45,507 nucleotides of DNA from Aeromonadales bacterium. Its GTDB lineage: Bacteria; Pseudomonadota; Gammaproteobacteria; Enterobacterales; Aeromonadaceae. Below the pieces are notes generated by a model, which saw nothing but the letters and a program-made list of their open reading frames with translations, was not told where the DNA came from and did no database searches. Below, in pieces: positions 29,501 through 36,805 of the stretch; the first letter of the stretch is position 1; each line of letters starts with the position of its first letter. The position numbers and the translations under genes were made by a program. The stretch covers positions 1 to 45,507 of the forward strand of contig JAAYRH010000047.1 of assembly GCA_012518835.1 (NCBI GenBank), given 5' to 3'.

Positions 29501-29988
29501 TTGGCTCGGCGGATGGCGCTAAATATCGTCGTTTTGCCCAAGGGTTAACGCTAGAGCACTTAGTGGAATTGGCGAACCAAAGGTTGCAAGGATTACATGG
29601 GCGGTATCGTTTGGCACGCAATACTGACAGCGAGCTAGAATTGTCGGTGATCGATACTTGGCAGGCGGATGCGGCGCGAGATACCCAAACCTTATCGGGG
29701 GGGGAAAGCTTTTTAGTGAGTTTAGCGCTGGCCCTCGCCTTATCGGACTTAGTAAGCACTAAGACGCAGATCGACTCGCTATTTTTAGATGAGGGTTTTG
29801 GTACGCTCGATGCCGACACGTTAGAGATGGCCCTCGATGCGCTTGATGCGCTTAATGCCAGTGGCAAAATGATTGGTGTGATCAGTCATATTGAAGCGTT
29901 GAAAGAGCGGGTGCCAGTACAAATTAAGCTAAGCCGCCGTGAAGGCTTAGGGTTAAGCAAGCTGGCGCCTGAGTTTGCTATTAGCTGA
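26563..29988 (+). CDS. sbcC: Nuclease SbcCD subunit C (Rad50-like SMC ATPase)
   Basis: 1141-residue ATPase that clamps DNA for SbcD. The head halves lie at both ends: Walker A GPTGAGKT (37-44), and the ABC signature LSGGE (1044-1048) followed by Walker B LFLDEGFGTLD. Between them are two long coiled-coil arms joined at the zinc hook CPLC (Cys548, Cys551). It is somewhat longer than E. coli SbcC (1048). The arms are strikingly glutamine-rich, with many CAG/CAA codons in short runs. The signature-motif serine and glycine codons contain a run of eight G (29697-29704). Followed by a terminator at 30007. Confidence 0.95.
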   Translation: MKILSLRLKNLNSLKGEWKIDFTQPPFNNSGLFAITGPTGAGKTTLLDAICLALYHETPRMKSISASSNELMTRHSADCLAEVEFDIKGQGYRAFWSQRRARNLVDGKLQAPKVELAKLDGTILTTRIQDKLKLTEELSGLDFGRFTKSMLLAQGGFAAFLHANANERAELLEELTGTDIYAQLSKRVFEQTREQKNTLAQLEAKASGVELLTTEQRAQLESDIKTAEHVLQQKHTQLQHTQSQLMKLSRLQEATAQQTAAEQQQQVAQLAWQEAEAGRKRLARALPARQLHSTWQQHQQTLSQQQKLKQQVVQLTKQQQQLNEQCQQTCWQGLQRSEQHQQQLSQAQQQLNKEQARLTQQLASNPAAGRLGEHLVSWRNQISRQQQEQTQLKNLSDTLAQQQQQEATAKQNLAQLQQTITQAERQLAHTQAQEQQQQQHLVTLLAGQSLPILREQVQQLRAQQPLWSQLSYQCAQQDKLVADYQQAQQRLSQLKPVLAQLSQQLSQSRQDYKSLQEQIRDKETLLAQEQRIRALEEHRARLQPNEACPLCGSEHHPAIAAYQALDDSTAVSLAEKRQQRTQLEKVGQELSAAYTKQQTQFNYIEQQVAQLTQERETLSEQIQTALTTLGINAELPAEQQQVITQRQQQLAQLEQQLVAIEQQQTQQQTVQQQRQTAEQALLQLQHQHSLSAQQHASLQEKIGQQQQAIAEQHHLLEQQHRMLVASLEEFSWQVPVDWSAWLGEQERQWQQWQQWQQRDQQLSREQQQLVHQLQHADREQQQWQARWQRLGAANLAPLSLVADPSAALAELAHDWSQLMEQAQQKNTLLEASKQQQDELNGQLAIQQQHWQVLLAESIFTDESDFLAALLSEAEHSQLAEQQLQLDKTLQKATTLVEQAQRQQQAAVQQLGTLKPSAQTELSATEQQLHTELAELQQQLGGWRTSLTADGERRARQQALFDEIQAQQKELQIWEQLNQLIGSADGAKYRRFAQGLTLEHLVELANQRLQGLHGRYRLARNTDSELELSVIDTWQADAARDTQTLSGGESFLVSLALALALSDLVSTKTQIDSLFLDEGFGTLDADTLEMALDALDALNASGKMIGVISHIEALKERVPVQIKLSRREGLGLSKLAPEFAIS

Positions 29989-30006
29989 GTGATAGCCAGA
30001 CATACA

Positions 30007-30034
30007 AAACCGGAGCCTAAGCTCCGGTTTTTAT
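30007..30034. terminator. Bidirectional terminator after sbcC
   Basis: Perfect 10-bp stem AAACCGGAGC / GCTCCGGTTT with a CTAA loop, followed by TTATTT. It separates the convergent sbcC and permease genes. Confidence 0.92.
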
Positions 30035-30052
30035 TTATCACATCACTCAGTC

Positions 30053-31546
30053 TTAGTGAGGGATAAAGGCTGGGATACCAGGCAACATACCGACCGCCGC
30101 CATAATACCCAGTAAGACGACAAAGGTGATGCCGGGGATGACCCAACGGTCCATCTGGCGCAGCTTTTTACCGCGCTCTTTATCGCCAATCAGTCCTAAG
30201 TTATCCAGCAGCATGGTCATCGACCAACCAAACACTGGGTTAACAAAGGCAGACGCAAACACTACGATACCAGCCGACTGGCTACTGGTGGTACTACGGG
30301 TCATCTGCATACCGGCTTCTAGTAGTGGCATGAATACCCCTACAATCAGCGCGACACTTAATACTGGTGGCCATACGGCCAAGTCCATTGGGTAGCCCCA
30401 CAGTGCGGCAATAATACAAAAGATACCGGTTAAAATGGCGCCACCTGGAATAGGACGCTTTGCAATCGCGGCAGGGATAATATAGGTACCCCACGAAGAT
30501 GCTAAGTTACCTCCACCCAGAGCACTACCTACTGCCTGGCGCACCGCCGATACACCCATAGTGTCATCCACGTTCATCAGTACCTTATCGGTGTGGCGTG
30601 GATAGTTTAGCTCTTGGAATACGCGCTGACCCATTACGTCCGGTGACCACATAGCAACCGCCAGTACTGCAAAAGGAGCCACACTAATAAAGGCATTTAA
30701 ATCCGGTAGGCCCATTTTCCAACCGGTAGTTTCACCCCACCAGTAGGTCGGTGACAGTGGTGGAATACCTGGCTCGGTAACAAACTCAAAGGGCGCACCT
30801 AACGCAAAAGCAATAATAAAGGCAATACCTGAGCCCAGCGGGATGGATAACCAGCGCATTTCTAAACGAGCGAGCAAGGCATACATAATAATGGTACATA
30901 AAATGACGATAAAGCCCACGTAACCCATATCAATACCGGTCGCCCAGCCTGTTAGGTTTTTAATTTGGCTTAATAGTCCAATCGCACCCAGATAAATTAA
31001 TAGGCCGCCTCGTACCCCATCGCTGGTTAAGGCCATTAGCTTACTACCGCCTTTACTCACACTAAGGATCAAACCAAACAAGCCCACCAAGAGCCCAAGC
31101 GCTAATGGGTGTCCTCCCGAGGCAACAATTAACGGGATCAGCGGTATCATTGGACCATGCGTACCCGCTAAGTTAGCGGCAGGGTTGAATAAACCCGAAA
31201 ATAAAATAACAAAGAAAATAGCAGCAATCAGCATTTCAAAGCGGGTGTTTTCCACTACGAACGCATCAGATAAACCCAAGGGGCCGGCAAAGGCACCAGC
31301 GACCGCAGCTACCATGACAATTTTACCGATAGTGGCGGCTAAGGCTGGTACCAGATCCTCAATCTCAATACGGTAGTCACGATAAGGTAAGTTTAAGGCC
31401 CAACGCTTTGGTGCCATGATAGTAAGTTCATGGTCTAAATAAGCCTTACGGTTTTCAAATTCGCTACTGGGCTTGTGCTGGCTCAGATAGCTGTTGTTAT
31501 CAGTTTGTGACACTGTGCTCTCCTTGGGTGTGGCTATATTTGACAC
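30053..31546 (-). CDS. UraA/SulP-fold permease, probably DUF3360 family
   Basis: 497-residue polytopic membrane protein with about 12 predicted helices and the overall look of the NCS2/SLC26-type (7+7 fold) permeases. It has Gly/Pro-rich half-helix stretches such as FNPAANLAGTHGPMIP and VRQAVGSALGGGNLASSWG. I believe it is the uncharacterised DUF3360 family known in Vibrio relatives; the substrate is unknown. The start is ambiguous. Two GTG codons 33 bp apart and in frame (31546 and 31513) each have their own AAGGAG site because the initiation region is duplicated. The second start would give 486 residues. Single gene, divergent from the mechanosensitive channel gene. Confidence 0.75.
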   Translation of the reverse strand: MSNIATPKESTVSQTDNNSYLSQHKPSSEFENRKAYLDHELTIMAPKRWALNLPYRDYRIEIEDLVPALAATIGKIVMVAAVAGAFAGPLGLSDAFVVENTRFEMLIAAIFFVILFSGLFNPAANLAGTHGPMIPLIPLIVASGGHPLALGLLVGLFGLILSVSKGGSKLMALTSDGVRGGLLIYLGAIGLLSQIKNLTGWATGIDMGYVGFIVILCTIIMYALLARLEMRWLSIPLGSGIAFIIAFALGAPFEFVTEPGIPPLSPTYWWGETTGWKMGLPDLNAFISVAPFAVLAVAMWSPDVMGQRVFQELNYPRHTDKVLMNVDDTMGVSAVRQAVGSALGGGNLASSWGTYIIPAAIAKRPIPGGAILTGIFCIIAALWGYPMDLAVWPPVLSVALIVGVFMPLLEAGMQMTRSTTSSQSAGIVVFASAFVNPVFGWSMTMLLDNLGLIGDKERGKKLRQMDRWVIPGITFVVLLGIMAAVGMLPGIPAFIPH

Positions 31547-31573
31547 TGTGATCTCCTTGGGTATGGCTATGCG
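31508..31573 (-). repeat. 33-bp in-frame tandem duplication of RBS and start codon
   Basis: Units 31508-31540 and 31541-31573 agree over their first 30 bases with two mismatches. On the minus strand each unit contains CCCAAGGAG, six more bases, then GTGTCA. The permease mRNA therefore carries two Shine-Dalgarno/GTG pairs exactly 11 codons apart and in the same frame. The extra unit encodes SNIATPKEST between the two starts. Confidence 0.85.
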
Positions 31574-31802
31574 TATGGTGTCATTTGCACGTGATAATAG
31601 GTTCTGTTACTAAAATGTTCTATTCGACATAAGTCTTAACAATCATGCGTACATCGACATAATTTAAGGTTAAAAATAATTAACAGTATTAACCTGAGAA
31701 GGCCAAACGAGAAAAGAGCTTATAATGGCGTTATCGCACCTTAAGTAGTGCAGAAATTGGGTTATTAGTAAGCCGACTTTTAAGTCATAACGGAGAGAAA
31801 TA

Positions 31803-33071
31803 ATGGATGAAGTAGCCGATCTAGATGGCCTGCTGATGCCGTGGTTAAAGCAATATATCCCGCAATATGCGGATCTGGTGTATACGGGCATCGCATTATT
31901 GCTAATTGTGGTTATTTCGGTAGCGATTCATTGGTTATTACACCGCGTGGTGATTACCTGGGTAGGAGGACGAGCCCGCCAGCAGCGCCGAGTGTGGCGT
32001 AGGGCCTTTTTTGAGCGAAAGTTATTTAGTCGCCTCGCCTTAATGTTGCAAGGCATTATTATTTATATTCAAGCCGGCCTATGGCTGGAGCCAGGCAGCT
32101 TTTTATTACCGCTAGTGCAAACCCTCGCTCATATCTGGATATTAATTTATAGCTTACTCTCGCTCTATTCGCTCTTGGATGCGCTACTCGATATTTATCG
32201 TCGAAAGCCCGCTATGTATAACTTTCCGATACGAGGCTTATTTCAGAGCGCTAAGCTGATAGCCAGTGTGTTTATTGGCTTACTGATAGTGTCTGCTCTA
32301 ATAGGTAAATCACCGCTGATTTTACTCAGTGGCCTTGGCGCCATGACGGCAGTGTTGATGTTGGTATTTAAAGATCCTATTTTGGGCTTAGTAGCCGGTA
32401 TTCAATTATCGGCCAACGACATGCTAGCGGTTGGTGACTGGTTAGAAATGCCTAAGTATGGCGCCGATGGTGATGTGATTGATATTGGCTTAACCACGGT
32501 AAAAGTGCGGAACTGGGATAAAACCATTACCACTATTCCGACCTATGCACTAATTTCCGATTCGTTTAAAAACTGGCGAGGCATGAGTACATCTGGGGGG
32601 CGGCGTATTAAGCGCAGTATCTTTATTGACAGTACCAGTGTGCGGTTTTTACAAACTGCAGATATTGAAAAGCTTAAAAAGTCACGCTTATTGGCGCGGT
32701 ACTTAGAAGACAAACTACACGAGCTACAAGAGTATAATCGCCAGCAACAAGCCGACTTAACGTCGCTAGTGAATGGCCGTCGCTTAACGAACATTGGTAC
32801 CTTTCGCGCTTATCTAAAGGCGTTATTAGAAAGTCATCCTTATATTCATCAAGAAATGACCTTAATGGTGCGCCAGCTTGAAGCCACCCCTCATGGTGTG
32901 CCGATAGAAATTTATGCATTTACCAACACTACTAAGTGGCTGGAGTATGAAGCGATTCAAGGGGATATTTTCGACCATATTTTGGCCGTACTAGGCGAGT
33001 TTGACTTACGACTTCACCAAACGCCTAGTGGCTATGATATGCGTGCCTTAACCACTCATTCTCGGCCATAA
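31803..33071 (+). CDS. mscM: Miniconductance mechanosensitive channel (YbdG/MscM-like)
   Basis: 422-residue MscS-superfamily channel protecting against osmotic downshock. It matches E. coli YbdG closely in length (415) and sequence. Five or so N-terminal helices are followed by the pore helix and beta domain with LISGLGAM-type LLSGLGAMTAVLMLVFKDP, GLVAGIQLSANDML, GDWLEMPKYGADG and IGLTTVKVRNWD. The C-terminal domain carries the YbdG-specific MTLMVRQLEATP and FDHILAVL. It sits in the inner membrane. ATG 31803 has GGAGAG about 6 nt upstream. Divergent from the permease and convergent with the tsdA-like gene. Confidence 0.92.
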   Translation: MDEVADLDGLLMPWLKQYIPQYADLVYTGIALLLIVVISVAIHWLLHRVVITWVGGRARQQRRVWRRAFFERKLFSRLALMLQGIIIYIQAGLWLEPGSFLLPLVQTLAHIWILIYSLLSLYSLLDALLDIYRRKPAMYNFPIRGLFQSAKLIASVFIGLLIVSALIGKSPLILLSGLGAMTAVLMLVFKDPILGLVAGIQLSANDMLAVGDWLEMPKYGADGDVIDIGLTTVKVRNWDKTITTIPTYALISDSFKNWRGMSTSGGRRIKRSIFIDSTSVRFLQTADIEKLKKSRLLARYLEDKLHELQEYNRQQQADLTSLVNGRRLTNIGTFRAYLKALLESHPYIHQEMTLMVRQLEATPHGVPIEIYAFTNTTKWLEYEAIQGDIFDHILAVLGEFDLRLHQTPSGYDMRALTTHSRP

Positions 33072-33093
33072 AAAAAGGGCCGTTAAGGCCCTT
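33070..33093 (-). terminator. Terminator of the tsdBA-like operon
   Basis: AAGGGCC / GGCCCTT stem (33075-33093) with a GTTAA loop. The run of A at 33070-33076 becomes the U-tract for the minus-strand transcript. It overlaps the very end of the channel gene, so convergent transcription is separated by only ~45 bp. Confidence 0.8.
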
Positions 33094-33116
33094 GATAATG
33101 GTTTAGCTAAGACGAC

Positions 33117-34190
33117 TTACTCTGCCTTGTTAGGATGGTTAGGATAGCTTTCGCTGCCTAACACTTTGCCATCCACTTCGGTGCCGTAATAGCTCATACC
33201 ACCGTGAAACTCTTCCCGAGTTTCGGCAATATCCCCTTTGTAGCGAGGATCTTGTGGGCGGTCATGAGTATCAAGATACATGGCTACGTCCCACGCTTCT
33301 TGATCAGACAGTTTACCTGGCTGGCCAATCGGCATGTTGTGCTTAATAAAGTAAGCGGCGGTGTTCACACGCTGCATACCAGCACCCCAGTTATAGGTGT
33401 CGGGTCCCCATAGCGGTGGGAAGACATAACGGTCGCCGACCTTTTGGCCTTCCCCATTTTCGCCGTGGCACACTGAACATTCTTGAGCAAACACTTCTGC
33501 GCCACGTTCGCGGCTAGGCTCTAACTCGGGCTCATCAATTTTTGGATAGCCACGACCATGTAACTCAGGCTCTTTACTGCCGCCATTATCTAAGTAAGCT
33601 TGCATAAAGGGGAAATCATCGCGCTTACCGCCTTTAACTAAGTTTTCATCGCTAGGAATGGGCATATCGGCGGGATCAAAGTCTTCGCCGGTAAGAGTTC
33701 CTTGCGCTAACCAGTAAGCGTAAGCAGATAGGTCCACTAAAGTATCGGCGCCATAGTCAGGGGCAGTCCCGTTCATGGAGTACATGAAGCAGCCTTGCAT
33801 GCGCTCTTCAAAGGAGTTTATTTTATTGTTCTTAGAACGAAACGCGGGGTAGCTCATATAAGCGGCCCATAACGGCGCAGCGTTTTCCTTACGCCCGGCA
33901 TCCGAGTGGCAGTTCACACAGTTAAGACCGTTGCCAACGTACTGTGGCGATAGCTCTTGAGTGTCAACAAACGCGCGATAACCGCGTAATACTTTTTCGC
34001 CAAACTCCCCCTCTGGTAACTTATCCCAGCCCGGAGGTAGCGGGTGCACTTGTGAAGCCTTATCGACGGGCAGTTCATCTTGAATAGCTAATTTATCGAC
34101 ATTAGCTTTTTTAGCATCGGCGGCAAAGGCCGATGTACTGGTGGCCAAAACTAAGCTGACCAATAGTGACGAATAAGATAACTTCAGCAT
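33117..34190 (-). CDS. tsdA: Dihaem cytochrome c, thiosulfate dehydrogenase TsdA-like
   Basis: 357-residue exported protein (signal peptide ends near residue 23, AFA-AD) with two CxxCH haem sites, CVNCH (91-95) and CSVCH (238-242). The segment INSFEERMQGCFMYSMNG (124-141) is the TsdA hallmark. Its Cys134 corresponds to the unusual cysteine axial haem ligand of thiosulfate dehydrogenases. Met286 in KHNMPIGQ probably ligates haem 2. TsdA couples two thiosulfates to tetrathionate (or the reverse reaction). The gene overlaps the upstream dihaem cytochrome gene by one base, the tsdB-tsdA order known from some sulfur-oxidising heterotrophs. Direction of catalysis cannot be told from sequence. Confidence 0.8.
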   Translation of the reverse strand: MLKLSYSSLLVSLVLATSTSAFAADAKKANVDKLAIQDELPVDKASQVHPLPPGWDKLPEGEFGEKVLRGYRAFVDTQELSPQYVGNGLNCVNCHSDAGRKENAAPLWAAYMSYPAFRSKNNKINSFEERMQGCFMYSMNGTAPDYGADTLVDLSAYAYWLAQGTLTGEDFDPADMPIPSDENLVKGGKRDDFPFMQAYLDNGGSKEPELHGRGYPKIDEPELEPSRERGAEVFAQECSVCHGENGEGQKVGDRYVFPPLWGPDTYNWGAGMQRVNTAAYFIKHNMPIGQPGKLSDQEAWDVAMYLDTHDRPQDPRYKGDIAETREEFHGGMSYYGTEVDGKVLGSESYPNHPNKAE

Positions 34191-34801
34191 TATTTGGTCT
34201 CCACATTTGCAAAGTATTGGGCAACAGCAGTAATTTCTTCGGCGGTGAGTTTCTTCGCCATCGCTCCCATAATGCCATTCACGTCGTTAACCCGCGTGCC
34301 GGCTTGCCAGGCTTTTAGCTGATCTTCAATATAATCCGCGTGCTGACCCGCAAGGTGAGGAATGTGCTCACCTACCCCGACGCCTTCGGGGCCATGACAG
34401 GTCACACAGCTGGGTAGATCACGACGCCAGTCGCCTAAATAGGCGAGCTTTTCACCACCCGTGAGGCTGGCAGGATCTTTATCGCCACGCCAAGCAGGAT
34501 CTTCTGGTAGCGGTAAGGGTAGGCTGGCAAACCATTCACTAGCCGCTTTCACGCCGGCTTCATCTAGCATATCTGCCATGGGTTTCATGGTGGCACTTTG
34601 ACGTTCGCCTTTTTTGAAATGCTCAATCTGGGTTGCTAAGTAAGAGGCGGGCATGCCAGCAATGGAGGGGGCCAGATTAGGCATACCTAATCCGCTCGCT
34701 TGGTGACAAGTTACACATATTGCCGCTTGGGAGGGCATCTCAGCCAGAGCGGGGAGTGCGGTTATGGCCAGGGCACCGGCCAAAAATACCATCTTCTTCA
34801 T
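34190..34801 (-). CDS. tsdB: Dihaem cytochrome c4-type, TsdB-like electron acceptor
   Basis: 203-residue periplasmic cytochrome with a signal peptide cut after residue 20 (ALA-EM) and two class I haem domains, each with CVTCH (29-33 and 132-136). Candidate methionine ligands are in TMKPMADML and MGAMAKKL. The fold is the duplicated cytochrome c4 type. Its position directly before a TsdA-like gene, with stop and start overlapping by one base, suggests it is TsdB, taking electrons from thiosulfate oxidation toward a terminal oxidase. A plain cytochrome c4 is the alternative. AGGA lies 8 nt before the ATG. The promoter should be in the 34802-34950 gap. Confidence 0.8.
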   Translation of the reverse strand: MKKMVFLAGALAITALPALAEMPSQAAICVTCHQASGLGMPNLAPSIAGMPASYLATQIEHFKKGERQSATMKPMADMLDEAGVKAASEWFASLPLPLPEDPAWRGDKDPASLTGGEKLAYLGDWRRDLPSCVTCHGPEGVGVGEHIPHLAGQHADYIEDQLKAWQAGTRVNDVNGIMGAMAKKLTAEEITAVAQYFANVETK

Positions 34802-34950
34802 AATTATTATCCTGACGTTATGCTTCCTAGTAATATTCTAGGGGGATGCTGACCAAGGTGATATAGGTACTTCCCACATAACATAAGCCACTTTTAGGTC
34901 CGGATCACAATTATGGAACTTAAATTTAACTCATAAGTTACAATGACGGC

Positions 34951-35445
34951 TTATTGTTCTCGCCAAGTGAGCCAAAGTCGCAGATCTAGCTCTAGCTGAT
35001 GATAGTCAGGTTCCATATGACAGCAGAGTTGATAAAAGGCCTTGTTGTGCTCTTTTTCTTTAAAGTGTGCTAATTCATGCACCACTATCATTCGTAAAAA
35101 TTCCGGCGGGCCTTCTTTAAACAAGGCGGCGACTATAATAGCGTTATGGGTGGTGAGCTTATTGCCTTGTACTCGGGATTGATAAGTATGCAAACCCAGC
35201 GCGTGTTTTAGGACGCTCAGTTTAGCGTCGTATCGCACCTGCTTAAGGGGGGCGCTTTTTCGCAGATAGGTATTTTTAAGCTCAGTTACATAGTGATAAA
35301 GCGCCTTGTCACTTTGAATAGCATGAGTGTCAGGATATTTTTTATCTAGATAGGAGCCCAGCCGACCCTTACTAATCAGCGTTTGGGCTTGATCTTGTAT
35401 CGACTCTGGATAATGACCTAAGTATTTTAAAAGGGACTGGTTCAT
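34951..35445 (-). CDS. ygjP: YgjP-like zinc metalloprotein (UTP pyrophosphatase family)
   Basis: 164-residue homologue of E. coli YgjP, a WLM/DUF45-type protein with the metallopeptidase-like HELAH (123-127) and a third histidine at 133 in KEHNKAFYQLCCHMEP. YgjP has been reported as a UTP pyrophosphatase, although its fold is peptidase-like; the role here is uncertain. I chose ATG 35445, which overlaps the TGA of the efflux outer-membrane gene (ATGA) and has GGAGG 9 nt upstream. A TTG three codons earlier is less likely. So it appears to be the last gene of the macA-macB-OMF operon, an unusual location. Confidence 0.85.
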   Translation of the reverse strand: MNQSLLKYLGHYPESIQDQAQTLISKGRLGSYLDKKYPDTHAIQSDKALYHYVTELKNTYLRKSAPLKQVRYDAKLSVLKHALGLHTYQSRVQGNKLTTHNAIIVAALFKEGPPEFLRMIVVHELAHFKEKEHNKAFYQLCCHMEPDYHQLELDLRLWLTWREQ

Positions 35446-36803
35446 AGCGACCAACCTCCACCTAAGGCCTTAATTAAATCTAAGCTAGCAATAAACTGGC
35501 TTTGTTGTAAATTCACTTCTTGCTCTTGGGCACTAAATAAAGTGCGCTGAGCCTCGAGTAGCGCGAGTAATTCTTCGCCACCGGCCCGATAACGGCTATC
35601 AATAATTGCCAGTGCGCGCTCGGCATCGGCGACGACTTCTTGTTGTTTATCCAATTGTTGCTGGCTTAGTGCCAAGTTACCTAGTGCATCTTCGGTTTCT
35701 TGTAAGGCGGTGAGGATAGTTTTGCGGTACTGCAAAGCGAGCTCTTGCTGCTGTGCTTCGCTAAGACGAACTTGGCTTTTCTTGCGCCCGCCATCGAATA
35801 ATACCTGACTGAGATTAGCACCTAAGGCTAAGGTATGGCTGGGATCGGTCAGCGATAATAACGCCTGACTGGCGAGACCGCCGCTGCCACTTAGCTGTAT
35901 TGAGGGTAATAACGCCGCGCGGGCCGCGGCCACATTTGCTGTTGCTGCTTGTAAGCGCATTTCAGCGGCGGCCACGTCGGGGCGCCGTTGCAATAATTCG
36001 CTGGGTAAGCCGGCATTAATAGCAAGGCGTGAAAGTGCTGCTAAGGGCTCGGCTGCTAACTGATAACCTTGCGGTACTCGGCCCAATAAGATGGCCAGTG
36101 CCGATTTGGTTTGGCGAGCTTGTTCTTGTAAAGGCAATAGACTCGCTTGTTGGCTATTCACTAAGCTGCGTTGGCGGTAAACATCACTGACTCCCACTGC
36201 GCCATAGCGATACTTGGCTGCTACGATGGCTAAATTACGCTGGGCAATATCGATATTTTCTTTATTAATCTTAATGCGCTCTTCTAAGGCAAGTAGCTCA
36301 AACCACGCGCGGGCCACGCCGGTGGTGAGGGTGAGTTTAGCAGTGGCTAAATCAAACTCGCTAATAGCAAGCCCCGCCGCTGCGGCTTGACGCTCGGCAC
36401 TAAGTTTGCCCCATAAGTCTACTTCATAGCTAAGGCTTAAACTCGCAGTGCTACTTTCTTGTGGGCTGCCACTTTGTTGCCAACGCTTATCGCTACCCGC
36501 GCCTAGATTAAGGCTGGGAAATAAAGAAGCGCCCGCGGCTTGTACCTGTGCTTCTGCCTGTGCGATCCGCTGTGCAGCGATTAACACATCTGGGCTATGC
36601 GCGAGCGCCTCATTGATAAGCGTGGTTAAGGTGGGGGAATTAAAGTCTTCCCACCACGCAGGAGCAAGCGCTTCGCCCGTCGAGGAATGGTCCCAAGCAG
36701 CCGTAAGTGCCAAGGGCGGTGGGTTAGCTACTGGAGTATGGGTACAACCAATAAGGGCTAAGCTGAATAACAGCGGTGATAACCGCCAATAAATAGTGCG
36801 CAT
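35442..36803 (-). CDS. Efflux outer-membrane factor lipoprotein (TolC/NodT family)
   Basis: 453-residue outer-membrane channel protein of the OprM/CusC/NodT type. It has a lipoprotein signal with lipobox LIGC (Cys20), so it is anchored to the outer membrane. The two repeated outer-membrane efflux domains cover about 55-240 and 255-450, with signatures YEVDLWGKL, LLQRRPDVAAAEMRL, LPSIQLSGSGG and LLEAQRTLF. It forms the trimeric exit duct for the MacAB pump encoded just upstream (2-nt gap). E. coli MacAB uses the separately encoded TolC, so a dedicated duct in the operon suggests self-contained export, as in pseudomonad macAB-type operons. Confidence 0.9.
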   Translation of the reverse strand: MRTIYWRLSPLLFSLALIGCTHTPVANPPPLALTAAWDHSSTGEALAPAWWEDFNSPTLTTLINEALAHSPDVLIAAQRIAQAEAQVQAAGASLFPSLNLGAGSDKRWQQSGSPQESSTASLSLSYEVDLWGKLSAERQAAAAGLAISEFDLATAKLTLTTGVARAWFELLALEERIKINKENIDIAQRNLAIVAAKYRYGAVGVSDVYRQRSLVNSQQASLLPLQEQARQTKSALAILLGRVPQGYQLAAEPLAALSRLAINAGLPSELLQRRPDVAAAEMRLQAATANVAAARAALLPSIQLSGSGGLASQALLSLTDPSHTLALGANLSQVLFDGGRKKSQVRLSEAQQQELALQYRKTILTALQETEDALGNLALSQQQLDKQQEVVADAERALAIIDSRYRAGGEELLALLEAQRTLFSAQEQEVNLQQSQFIASLDLIKALGGGWSL

Positions 36804-36805
36804 TG

